Below, in pieces: positions 11,231-23,200 of a stretch of DNA of 64,000 nucleotides. Position numbers and translations under genes: made by a program. Position 1 is the first letter of the stretch, and the number at the start of each line of letters is the position of its first letter. A model generated the notes under the pieces. The model was not told the DNA's origin, ran no database searches, and saw nothing but the letters and a program-made list of their open reading frames with translations. The stretch comes from Gigantopelta aegis (taxonomy: Eukaryota; Mollusca; Gastropoda; Neomphalida; Peltospiridae): positions 63,493,927 to 63,557,926 of the forward strand of contig NC_054701.1 in the NCBI RefSeq assembly GCF_016097555.1, given 5' to 3'.

Positions 11231-11827
11231 TCCTGTGGCCTAGGCCCAACCTCCTAGAAACATACACAAACTAAGGGTTAAATGAGTGCTCTAAATGGTT
11301 TATTTCTTTTCGGAAAACCCGTTCTAAAATGGCGTCTAAAAGTCTATTATATGATTTTATAGGTAAATTTTTGTTGGGAAAGACGCTGTAATATCAAAAT
11401 TGTCCCAAATAATTGTATCACCCCGGACTGGGTTACTGGCATCCAGTGATCGAGCCCGGGGGGGGGGGGGGGGGGGGGGGGGTCATGCTTGAAACCTTCG
11501 TGGTATAGGAGCATGTTAAAAACTTTAATGAATGAATGAATGAAAACATTCGGGATTATGCCGAGGGTATACGAAATGATTCGGGTGAATTACGAAGTAT
11601 GCCGGACACTAATTTCAATATAAACGGCGAAGTGTAATTGGTCGATATTTGAATTGTTATTTATAGATGAAATGTAACCTGGACATGGGAGTCCACGCAA
11701 TGCTGTTAGATCTACCAGGGTAGACCCAGTAGAGCTAATTTTAATCTGATTGTTTATACAATGACTTGTACATCGATAAATTCACCAAAATAATTACGAA
11801 CAATTCTTATAAACACTTATTAGAAGA
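11231..11827. other. Repeat-end segment without gene
   Basis: A G run of about 24 is at 11459-11482, an (AATG)n stretch at 11529-11543, and a segment at 11720-11760 whose reverse complement matches 7580-7615. Nothing here looks like an exon. Confidence 0.4.
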
Positions 11828-11951
11828 AGAAATGTGGCGGGTTTCCTCTCTAAGACTATATGTTAGAATTACCAAATGATTGACATCCAATAGTCGATGA
11901 TTAATAAATTAATGTGCTCCAGTGGTGTCGTTAAACATAACGAACTTTAAA
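11828..11951 (+). mobile_element. SINE type B, 3' tail only
   Basis: It contains GGGTTTCCTCTCTAAGACTA, ATTGACATCCAATAGTCGAT and ends GTGTCGTTAAACATAACG. The tRNA-like head is missing (5' truncation). Confidence 0.75.
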
Positions 11952-12930
11952 AAATAGATAACTTTATCCTCGATGGAAATTGATTTTATGTTGTAGAACC
12001 TTCAGTATAATTAATTGGCCTTGACCTAGGCCGATTTCCTTTCTCAAAGAAGAAAATGTGTAATAGTTTACAGGAGCCTTTTGTTTCTAGAACCCAATCG
12101 CGTCTCGCTCAAGTTACACATTATCTTTTTCAAAAATTTCAAAACCATCCACTCCTGTTTAGGTGACATCACAAGGAAATATTATGGTAGGCACGTTTGT
12201 GAAGTTGAAACCGAAAGTGATGTTGCTTTATTTTTAATTATTTCCTGGTTTAACATCAACTTTGCCAGTCTTTGGGCAGCACTGAACAGTAACCGAGCAT
12301 AGTTGTAATTTTGAGTAAGGTGGACCTGGCAAGTATATTTGCAATATTATAAATAATATTTTTAAATAAAAAACTAAATCATGTTTTTCAATAGTGCAGG
12401 GCGTACATTTTAAAGTCCATACTTTTCACATTCTAGTAGAATTTCTACGTAGTACGTCCCTTCGGACTCGTTTTTCAACAGTAGCTGAGTAGGCTATTCT
12501 TTACCGATATTTACATGGCTTTGGGAGGGACTGAGTGGGCATTTGGTCGTGGTGACAGATTTCCTAATAAAAATTATGCCGTTATTAAAGAAAACTAGTT
12601 TAATTCTCTATCGCATTAAATATATTCTGACAGTCTTTTCCACAGCATTTTTTCCCCTATGGTCATTTTCTTATTTGCGAGTGCAAATAATTTTTACATG
12701 CTCATATACCACTAGAGTTTCGAGCATGTCCGTCCTGGGGCCTGTCTCTGGATAGCCAGGGGCTTGTCCCGGGACAGAAAAAAAATTAGCGGACAATTTT
12801 GAAATTTACATCCAAAAATTAAATAGTGGGCCTTTAAACTTTTGATGCGCATCTCTAATATAATTAATAAAGAAAATTCTACTATTAAATTTGGTTGCTA
12901 GATTAGATCAGGTGATCAAAAAGAAATTAG
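11952..12930. other. Gene-free stretch
   Basis: No exon recognised. 12694-12780 resembles the CATATACCACTAG...TTTCGA end seen at 10506-10530 and, inverted, near 15620-15645, so it belongs to a dispersed repeat. Confidence 0.4.
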
Positions 12931-13243
12931 ATAAGATCGGTGGCCTGACTCGGGATGGGGGGGGGGGGGGGTAGAGTTGAAATTGGGCAGAATTTTGAAA
13001 ATAGCAATTAGTAAAAAAGTTACTAGAATTTGAAAAAAAAAGTTACAAGCCAGAAATAAAAAGAACTGACTGCTTGGTCGAATATTTATATAATTTGGAG
13101 CATTTTAGAAGGACAGTCCAAAAATAAATAAGAGAAAGAAGAGAGGATCGGACTATTTAATAATTTTAAAAAAAGAAAGTAATTTCGACATAAACTTTTG
13201 AACGAAGGTCTAAAAGTTTTAAAGTCCGATTTATATGTCCACG
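12931..13243. repeat. Dispersed repeat, copy 2
   Basis: Partner of 10555-10872, with the same segment order in the same orientation. It retains only the right half of the palindrome found before copy 1. Confidence 0.8.
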
Positions 13244-13588
13244 TGAGTGGCCTCGTTAAGGCCGTTAGGGTGCACAGCTTGTAAGGACGAGATGGGTTGC
13301 ATCCCGTCAAGAAAACACCTAGATTGACGTAAATAGACGTTGAAGGTGTAGTGCTGTGCTGAAATACAGATCTTGAGAAGCCAGATCTGCCTGAACGAGA
13401 GAGAGAATCAGACTAGGGTATAGTCCAGTCGTCATGGGTTGGTATAGTGGTGCGGACGGGCCCGACTCCGGAGGATACGAGATGGTATCACAATAAAACA
13501 AAGTAAAGTCTAGAAAAAGAGTAGTAGGGGCCGACCCCGCTTGCTATTTCTTCTTAGAGTGGGGCGGTCAATCTTCCAGTGCTGCTAG

Positions 13589-13987
13589 GACAGGCTTGGA
13601 CATGTAGAGACTAAACGCGAACAATCGTGGCGTTTTGCAGAATGGCCGTCATACGAGTCACGAAAAATACAAGTCAACATAGTCAGACGGAGAAATGACG
13701 TGGAGGCAAGGAATCTCGCTAAAAAAAGAATCCAACCTGGTTGTGCAGACTGTCGAAACGAGAAGCGTTCCAGCGTTCAACCAGTTCCAATGGCTGCATA
13801 CATCCCAGTAGAAAACTTCACTTCGTTGACAAAAACAACAAAAGTGATCGAAGGATCCCCGAATCGAGCCGTGAAAGCACGTGCAGTGTGCACAAACACA
13901 TCTTACCACGATGAGCTGCAGACTGGGAATCTTCTTATTTGCAAGGGTTGCATGTGCACGTATATACTGCAAAAATGGACTGAATAA
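13589..13987 (+). CDS. Unrecognised open frame, about 130 codons
   Basis: The frame is open from just after a stop at 13586-13588 to TGA at 13982-13984. It has no ATG before an internal Met (MAAYIP), so it would be an internal exon, a decayed element or chance. The composition is coding-like and unlike the AT-rich flanks. It has several Cys (GCADCRNEK; AVCTNTS; LLICKGCMC), and its first third is rich in Arg, Trp and Asn. I do not recognise a family. Pieces of dispersed repeat lie on both sides, so a transposon fragment is as likely as a host exon. No clear splice acceptor sits at its start. Confidence 0.25.
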   Translation, partial: DRLGHVETKREQSWRFAEWPSYESRKIQVNIVRRRNDVEARNLAKKRIQPGCADCRNEKRSSVQPVPMAAYIPVENFTSLTKTTKVIEGSPNRAVKARAVCTNTSYHDELQTGNLLICKGCMCTYILQKWTE

Positions 13988-15688
13988 AAATTGTCACCCC
14001 ACCCCTTGGATCCACACATGAAATATTGAACATTTTCCAGCATCATGAACAAGTTTATTATCGTTGTAGGCATTATGCAAGATGATGTCAGTCAAATAAG
14101 TGCTTTTTTTTGTTGCTTTTTTTCCCCCCTCAACGCTTAACAAAATAATTTTCATTTGTGTATTGCTATTTAAAAAATATATATATAAATAGAGAGAAAA
14201 TATTAAGTTGAAGTTGAAAAAAAAATGAAGGCAGGCCGTCAAATATAATATATAAATAATTACGGTTAGATTTATGTAATGTTTATTAGTCCGCTACTGG
14301 TCCAGCTGGAAGGGATTACTGGCCCAAAACCAAAGAGTTCCGCTCCAAGGGAAAAAATAATGCAGAATATCCTTTAACAAATGGAAAAACGCGTAATTTT
14401 AGAGTTAATAAAAAAACATGATTATTCCTGCTAACTGGGGGCAGCCATTTTGTTTTGTTTTTGTGACGACCGGTGGTATAGCTTGGGGCGAAGTGACGTC
14501 GGCTCAGTCCATCTCCTCTATGCACAGTCTCGCTTTCATCAACCTGACTTGTAAAACAACATAAATGACTTAATAGTATAATAAACTATTTAACTAAATA
14601 TATTTCATTTTGCGTCAATAGAACGAAATGGAGTTATAGTATTTTTCTTTTTTTAAAAATCCAAAGAAAAAATGCATATTATTAGGCCTATTGGTAGGGT
14701 ACGTTCCAGCAAAAACGACCACTCATGATACCCAAGTGATACTTTTCTTTTCTTTGGGACGACATAATTGGTCAGTTTTGTGATTTTAGATGGGGAAAGT
14801 CTACTTAATCAAGGGTTTTATGGAATTACTTAAGGTAATAAAGCAGGGCGGCTGATAATGCCCATTATGATTGGAGGGGTATCCGTGCAGTTACCACACA
14901 ATACCATACAATAAAAGAGGCACGTATTTTTAGTGTCGAGACACAGTGTCTGGGGACCGTCTAAATATACACCTGCCAGTCAGGAACCACAGATACAGGC
15001 CACGGAAAGAAAAGACCAATTGACCAAGAAAACACTCCCTATTATTATTTCAGTACATGGATTAATTTATGTACAAAACATAATACAGTTATTTCAACAT
15101 TTTGACAATGGTGGTTTATTTTGTATTGAAAAATAATACTAGTATATAGTTTTTGCTGGCTTACTGGGATGGCTATTATTACAGAACATAGTGATGCATT
15201 CGCAAAAATCGGGTGTGTTTTGTTTCTTCAGTTTGAAGACTAATTCCTGACGTGACACGTTAGGTATTATGTAACCACCAGCTCGCCAGAGGGCGTATTC
15301 ACTGGGATAGTACAAAATGGCTGTGCCCGTTATATATAATAGCCGTCACATTTAACCGTTTTATTAATTAACTATAGGATTATACTTGTTGATATTAATT
15401 AATAATGTGCATTAATTATCGTTGCATATGCATACCAGGCCAAATGCCTTAATTGTCCCCTCCTTTAAAATGTGACATCATTATGTAAAACAAGTCAAGG
15501 AATGGACATTAGAAAATGATTTTTGTGTATTTTCAACTAAATAGAAATGTTGTTTGTAATTTAAAAAATTGTTTGTAATTTTTGTGAATTTATCCATGTA
15601 TAACAGTCATAGGGATAGGCGTGTTCGAAACCATAGACGTATATGGACACGTAAAATACCTAGTCAAGTCAAGGTGATGTTGTTGGTC
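13988..15688. other. Gene-free stretch
   Basis: Contains a fragment of the GTCCCC-type MITE (about 14288-14320) and a small piece of the CATATACCACTAG repeat in inverted form (about 15620-15650). An untranslated first exon of NAPEPLD could lie here, but no sequence signal picks it out. Confidence 0.4.
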
Positions 15689-15912
15689 ATTTGAAACTGT
15701 TTTTTTAGAGGAAACCCGCTGTCGCCACAGGATAGCACAAACCATGGCTTTTGTTGAACCTGTTATGGATCACTGGTCGGTGCAAGTGGTTTATACCTAC
15801 CCATTGAGCCTTGCGGAGCACTCACTCAGGGTTTGCAATCGGTATTTGGATTATAAATCCCATGTCTCGACTGGGATCCGAACCCAGTACCTACCAGCCT
15901 CGGTCATTTAAA
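15689..15912 (-). mobile_element. SINE type C, 3'-shortened
   Basis: Read on the - strand it has the type C head (GGTACTGGGTTCGGATCCC, a good pol III B box), then GAGTGCTCCGCAAGGCTCAA and GATCCATAACAGG, ending near a GTTTCCTCT motif. The tail beyond is lost. Confidence 0.75.
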
Positions 15913-16277
15913 CGGTGACCTGTCATTGGGTACAGTAATGCTTTCACTGAGCTTACATCCGACTCCTTAACACTGAAAGGTAGTGTATTGCAAGGTGTGC
16001 GATTGCTGCTAGTCAGACTTGATTGTTATACACAAAGACTTTGCGGCAGTCGTCCACGATGTTGGTTTAGCCATTACACATGGGCAAACAAGTTTGTTTA
16101 AGAGCCAGGACGATAGTTGACCACTTTGGTGTCAGCGATGCCATTGATGATGATGATGACACCGAAGATGATGATAATAACAATCAAAAGCCGTGTTCCA
16201 TAGCAGAAGCTGAGCGGTATATAAAATACCAGAAATAGTTTGGACTGTCAGTGTCTCATAACTTACTAGTATATTTT

Positions 16278-16450
16278 TAGAGAGAAAAACCAGCTACACT
16301 TTTCCAATAGTAGCAAGGGATATTTTATATGCACTATTCCACAGACAGAATAACATAAACCACAGCATTTGATATACCAGTCGTGATGCACTGGATAGAA
16401 TGAGAAATAGCACAATGGACCCACCGACAGAGATCGATCACAGACCATTT
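16278..16450 (-). mobile_element. SINE body, diverged
   Basis: On the - strand: GATCGATCTCTGTCGGTGGG, the TTTCTCATTCTATCCAGTGC stretch and GTGCATATAAAATATCCCTT. The tail is lost and several positions are diverged. Confidence 0.65.
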
Positions 16451-16659
16451 TTAATGTATTATTATTAATCAAGGTGCATTCACTGTCATTTTAATCATTC
16501 CTTTGTTAAAAACATCTAAGATTGGTACCTACTTTATTTACATAATGTCATAAAATATTAGACTTGATTGTTCAAAGTTAATACTTTAATTGAATAACTA
16601 AAGGCTTATTTTCAAAAGCAATAGACATCTACAGATATATAGCCGACATTGGTAATTTG

Positions 16660-16969
16660 GACATTTCTACGATTAAATTTGTACATATTAAATATATTTT
16701 CTTGTTTAGAATATCAGTGTCTGTATATTTAATGTGTTTCTGGTCTTAATATTTGTAAGAAGCACAAACTGGATTTTATCTTCAAATAATTTTGTACATA
16801 TGAAATTTAACCTAGTACAGATATTAGAACGATCAGAAACACATTTAATATATAGCCACTAATATTTTATGCAGAAAAATATATTTAATATGTAATTACA
16901 GTCATCAGAAAGTCTCTGTTAGTCGATAACATCTTAAAAATTACAGCAAACTCAGGAATGTCCCTTTAA
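16660..16969. mobile_element. TTAA-flanked MITE (AGGGACATTCCTGAG family), left end missing
   Basis: The right terminus ACTCAGGAATGTCCCT is followed by TTAA (16966-16969). The interior (ATTAAATATATTTTCTTG, TTTAATGTGTTTCTGGTC) matches the complete copy at 34938-35329. Confidence 0.65.
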
Positions 16970-17194
16970 TAATGATACTCAATTTGCCTTAGTAAACTGA
17001 AACAAATAATAATGATTTTCCAACTATTCCTTTTGGATTACAGGATGAGTAAAATAACCGTTTACTGCCTTAAGATTTCGGCTTTATTCTGCTCAAGTCG
17101 AATGGCAAATGCTGCTCGGCAGAGCCTCGTGACATACATGTAGCCATTCAAACCTTTGCAGGATAAAGTTGATATCTTTACAGTATCCAGTTTT

Positions 17195-17225
17195 TCTCTC
17201 TCTCTCTCTATATATATATATCTAT
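17195..17225. repeat. (TC)n(TA)n microsatellite before NAPEPLD exon
   Basis: The CT run adjoins the TA run and lies just upstream of the acceptor at 17237-17238, so it may supply part of the polypyrimidine tract. Confidence 0.85.
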
Positions 17226-17258
17226 ATCTTTTTTCCAGCTTATAAAAAACATACCACC

Positions 17259-20200
17259 ATGGCTACTACTAATGAAAAGGAAGAAATTCAACTTGATAAA
17301 CCTCTTATACTTGCAAGCAGATTTTGGAGGACTTTTGCTAACCCATGGGATTCTTGGACAGGAACGCCTAGCAGCAAACCTTTTGAGTTATTCAAGTTTG
17401 TAGTTACAGACGAGGATAACAGTGGCATTCCTTCTGAAAAGGTTTGTATTCACTTTTAATTAATATTTTGTAAAAACCTTCTTTTTTTTGTCTGTTAAAG
17501 GTACATTGCCTGGTTAACAGCAATTTACTTAGAGCTTAAAACATCTTTTCTGAAATATTTCTTAACATTTGGAACCAAAAACATGTTTTGTTTCACATAA
17601 TTTTAATATATGTAGCTGGTGCTATTTTGTAACCAGTTAACATTATTCTTGTAATCATAAATTAATGAATGAATGAATGTTTAACCACACCTAGCACCAA
17701 AACATACATTGGCTATTGGGTGTCAAACTAAGTGTAATCATATTAAAACACATGTTATTATGATTTGTATTGTACTGCTATCTCCCCCCCCCCCCCCCCC
17801 CCAAAAAAAATAAAAAGAAGGAAGGAAATGTTTTATTTAACAACGCACTCAACACATTTTATTGACGGCTATATGGCATCGGACATATGGTTAAGGACCA
17901 CACAGATATTGAGGGAGGAAACCTGCTGTCGCCACTTCATGAGTTACTCTTTTCGATTAGCAGCAAGTGATCTTTTATATGCACTATCCCATAGACAGGA
18001 TAGCACATACCACGGCCTTTGATGTACCAGTCGTGGTGTATTGGCTGGAATGACCCAAAAAAGGATTGCAAAGTTATATTAAAAGTTTCTTTCATATGAT
18101 CCATTTTCAAGCTTTTTGAGACAATGTAATTCTTGCCATCACTAAATTGTATAATGTAATTTATGTAGTACTTCTGCTGCCCTTGTTGGGTTTTTTGTTT
18201 TGTTTTGGGTGGTGCTAATACTTTTAATATAGAACTATTTCAAAATGATGGTATGGTAGCCAATGACAGGGCTCGAACTTATTGACAACTACATGTATAT
18301 CTCTGGGTTTGTGTCACATGGACTAATTATTTTTGTTACCTTGAGAAATGGTTGATCCAACATAAAAAAACCTCGGTTATTGTCAATACAGAACTTTGTG
18401 CAGCTGTGCTCAAACTGATTAATGAGAGAGACGTAGCCCAGTGGTAAAGCGCTCGCATGATGCGCGTATGGTTTGGGATCGATTCCCGTCAGTGGGCCCA
18501 TTGGGCTATTTCTCGCTCCAGCCAGTGCACCACGACTGGTACATCAAATGCCATGGTATGTTCTATACTGTCTATGGGATGGTACATATAAAAGATCCCT
18601 TGCTGCTAATCGAAAAGAGTAGCTCATGAAATGGCGACATCAGGTTTCCTCTCTCCTGTGTGGTCCTTAACCATATGTCCGACGCCATATAACCGTAAAT
18701 AAAATGTGTTGAGTGCGTCGTTAAATAAACCATTTCTTTCCTTCCTTCCAAACTGATTAAAATGAGATTTATAGAAATATTACAGCTCACTGACCATGCT
18801 AAAGTTATCCACAAAAGACCATTATAATGTTAAATATTAAACAATAAATTTAAAAACATTGCTAACAAAATTAGCAAATTTTATTCATAAATCTGGGGAA
18901 TGTTTCAGTGAATAACTGACTCATGTCATTACACACAGTATATAATTCTGTGAAATTTGCTGTTTTAATTAATAATTTATTAAAAGATCTGTAATTTGGG
19001 GTTTTAAAAAATCCACATTCAGACTTTCCCATTCTTACCTTCACAGGATAAAGCCGATATCCAATGACATTAACTAGTTATGGCCATCCCACATTAGCGC
19101 AGCGTGTCGACAGCAAAAAATCACTTCCAATGAATTACCATATACCCCACTAGTACAGCGCGTAAACGTCAGGTTTTTTTTCGATCGTTCCAAAAGCGAT
19201 TTTTGCTGCTTGCTGCTCTGACGCGCTCAGAAACCCCTAGTTTATGATGTCGTTGTAATAATTTAGGTCTTCCACAAAAAAAAAAAAAAAACCCACACCA
19301 TTGACGAATATCTTTATTTTACTGAAAAACAATGCCAAAACAAAATATTAACGAAGAAAGGTTGATCATAGAGGTGCAGAAACGTCCATGCATATACGAC
19401 ATCCAATCGGTTAGTTATAAAGACACAGAAATGGCAGACAATGCCTGGTCAACGATGTCGTGTACCCAAAACTTCCTCTTGCGTTTTTTATCAAGTAATC
19501 TTCTATATAAATACATTAAAACCAATTTACTCGAAATTATCTTGAAATTAGCCATGTTTTCAAATCAAATCCGTTTTTCTTTTCCTAATTTCAGCTTTAT
19601 TTTCTCTCTTTTATTTCTGTTTGACACGCTGCGTATATGTGGGCATTATTGAGGCTTCACTGCTGACGCGCTGCGCTAGTGTGGGACGGCCTTTATTCTC
19701 TATTTAAAATTGCCATGAATAACAAGCACAAGTACAAGCCTTGTAGGAGAACAGTTGATAATGGATGAAAGGAAGGAATGTTTTATTTAACGACACACGC
19801 AACCCATTTTAATTACAGTTATTTGGCGTCAGACATATGGTTAAGGACCACAGATAATCAAACAGGAAACCACACAATGGGCTCTTTCTGATTAGCAGCA
19901 AGGGATCTTTTTTATGCAGTATCCCACAGACAGGGTTTTGTTTACACCAGTGACAGCACTAACTGGAACGAGAAATAGCCGAATGGGCCCACCGATGGGA
20001 ATCGAACCTAAATCAACCGCACACACTGTGAGCGCTTTACCACTGAGCTACGTCCCGCCCCCTGTTGATAATGGGGACGTACACGCTTATTAACACTGCA
20101 GTTATATTTGTCTTTTGCATGAACTTTCAACTTCATTTTAAATATCCACCAAAATATATTTCAGGAGCTTGACAAAACCTTGCCAGTAGAGAAGCCAAAT

Positions 20201-23200
20201 CTAGATGAGTTTAAGACATCTCCGGAAAATGGAATACGCACAATGTGGATTGGTCATGCCACTGTCCTGGTACAGTTTGACGGGCTTACTGTCCTAACTG
20301 ATCCCATTTTCAGCGAAAGATGTGGTCCACCGTTGATATCACCAACACGGTACCGTCCTACACCCTGTCGTATTGGTGAATTGCCAGACATTGATGCTGT
20401 GGTCATAAGTCACAATCATTATGATCATCTGGATAAAAACTCTGTGAGGGAACTACAGATGAAGTATGGCCCTAAACTAAAGTGGTACGTTCCACTGGGA
20501 TTGAAAAAATGGCTCAAAGACGTGGGATGCGAGAAAGTAGAGGAGCTGAACTGGTGGGGTGAGGATGACTACAATGACAAATTCAAGTTTGTCTGCCTTC
20601 CATGTCAACACTGGAGTAAGAGAGGAGCACTGGATACCAACTGGGTATTTTATGACAATTTCTGAATTGTTTTTTTGTTTAACGACACCCAGGGCTTTAG
20701 ATTGTATCAAACTCAAGACGATAAATGTTGTGCCCAAAATACATATTTTCAAAATAATCATGACAATTTAATGATGACAATTTCTGAATCGTTTTTTTGT
20801 TTTGTTTAACGACACCCAGGGCTTTAGATTGCATCAAAGTCGAGGTGATAAAAATTGTGCCCAAAATACATATACCCAAAATAATCATGCCCAAATTAAG
20901 TACAAACATGCTGACCTCAAAATATTTCACCTCAAAACCACTGAAATTTTAAGTTTAATTACATTAAAATAACTTGAAATATATTTCTGAATATTGATAA
21001 CTCTACAGCAGCTGGAAATTGATAATCTAAACCATAATATCTAACTAAAGTATGATTTCAGTTATCAAAAATGGCTGTAATGGTGAAAAATATGCATTAG
21101 TGTTTATAAACTAGGGTACCATACATGTATGTCCCTTTAAAGATAGAACTGAAGTAAAATGACCTTTCTGAACTTAAAAAAAGACAGAAGTCCCGGTTGT
21201 GCCCAAAATAATGAGATCTAAAGCCCTGAACACCACTAGAGCTGATTGATTCATTAATCATCAGCTATCGGATGTCAAACATTTTGTAATTCTGGCATAT
21301 AGTCTAAGAGCAGAAACCTGCTACATTTTTTTTATTAGTAGCAAGGGATCTTTTATTAACACTATCCCACAGGCACGATATAGCACATACCACAGCTGTA
21401 GATATATCAGTCGTGGTGTAGTGGCTGGAACAAGAAATAGCTCATGGGGATCGATACTAGACTGAGCATGTATCAGACAAACACTTTACATACAGGGTTA
21501 CATCCTGCCCCTTTAATTTTGAATAGATAGCAACAAAATAAAAAATATTTTACTTTTTATACTCTTTTTTTTTTTTTTGTAGTACTGGGGTAAAGCAAAC
21601 CTTAGAAAAATAATGTTTCATGTACTCAACTAACCAAAATTACTAGATTCACATGTTGTTTTCTGGTTATAATTACTTTAAAAAAATAATTTAATACAAT
21701 TTTTATTTTCAAGACCCCAAAAAACCTACCTTTGACTAATGTGCCTTTGGTTAATGCATATTTCTGTCATAGTCACATATATTTCACTCTGTTAAACTAG
21801 TCTTAATTTCTGCCGTTGTCATTAACTTTCCACTTCTGGTAATTTAAACGTTTGGGGTGGAACAGAGCCCAGTGGTAAAGCGCTCTGCTGATGCTATTTC
21901 TCGTTCCAGCCAGTGCACCACGACAGGTATACATTTTTCCATTAGTACTAATGCAAGAGATCTTTTATATGCACCATCCCACAGACAACATGGCACATAT
22001 CATGGCCTTTGATATACTAGTCGTTGTGCACTGGCTTGAACTAGATATAGCCCAATGGGCTTACCGATCTTATGATCCTGGACTGACCGTGTATTAAATG
22101 AAATGAACGCTTTACCACTGGGCTACATCCGACCCTGATGGTAATGATTCCAAAATTGCTTTGTTGACATGTATTGTGTTTTTCAGACACTCTGGTGTAG
22201 CTGGGCTGTTCTTGGACCAAAACATCGGTTCTATTTTGGTGGCGACACTGGTTATTGTCCAGTTTTCAAGACAATTGGACAGAAATATGGGAAATTCTCA
22301 CTGGCGGCCATTCCTATTGGAGCTTATGAACCAAGGCAAGTATTCTTAAATGTGCCCTGGCGACGCGTGGTAGAAAAACTATCTATAAAAGGACGAATGA
22401 ATGAATGAATTAATGTTTAATGATGCCACAACACAAAAATATGCATTGGTTATTGGGATAAAAGGACATATGCTAGAAAAAAAAATTATGCAATCAGTCC
22501 TATAATTTTAATCTAACTATTATACAAAATGTATGTACTGTAATATCACTTCTTCTCTCAGCCAATATACAGTGAAATCCCTCAAAACTGCACCCTCTGT
22601 AAACTGGACTTACCTCAAAAGTGGATGTATTTCATGGTCCCTTTTTAAATATCAGTGTAGAAAATAACTTCTAGTTCAATCAACCAGTAGACAGGTGTTA
22701 GAAAAACTGTCTAGCACACGTCCCCTAGAGGGTAATGCACCGTTTTCATTGGTTAATTTGTCTTGTCGTTTAGGAGGTAGGGTCTCCACGAGAACTCGAG
22801 TATTCGGGCACGGGCAGTCTAATAAGACTCAAGTCCATCCACGAGACTCGAGTACCCATGCAAGGAAGGACACTCATTTAATTATATTGTTTACGTAATT
22901 TTGCCATGCGCTTGTCGCCAGTTGTTTAATAGAGCTATAAGATGGAGGGAAAACAAAAGTCGAATGTGTGGAATGCAATACAATGACATGATTTAGCATC
23001 CATGTTCAGTGCTGGAATTAAGATGCATAATACTATTTTACTTTATTCCTTAGTCTCATTATCATCTAGGGTAAGTGTCGGGTACTCGGATCCGGGTCGA
23101 GTTTGACCTTCGAGTACTTGAGTCCAATATTTTAGACTCGTGGAGGCCCTAGTAGGGTGTATACTACCAAATCAAATCCCATAGACGACAATAGTAACAT

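Noticed and set aside
18441-18629. Small ORFs of the type [20 protein letters not shown]
   Set aside because: They are SINE body sequence; the same peptide-like strings appear at 16266-16472 and 27325-27561 in other SINE copies.
20645-20665. Read-through end (VFYDNF) of NAPEPLD exon 2
   Set aside because: The family alignment continues in exon 3 at [11 protein letters not shown], so the GTATTT donor at 20645 is used and the stop is intronic.
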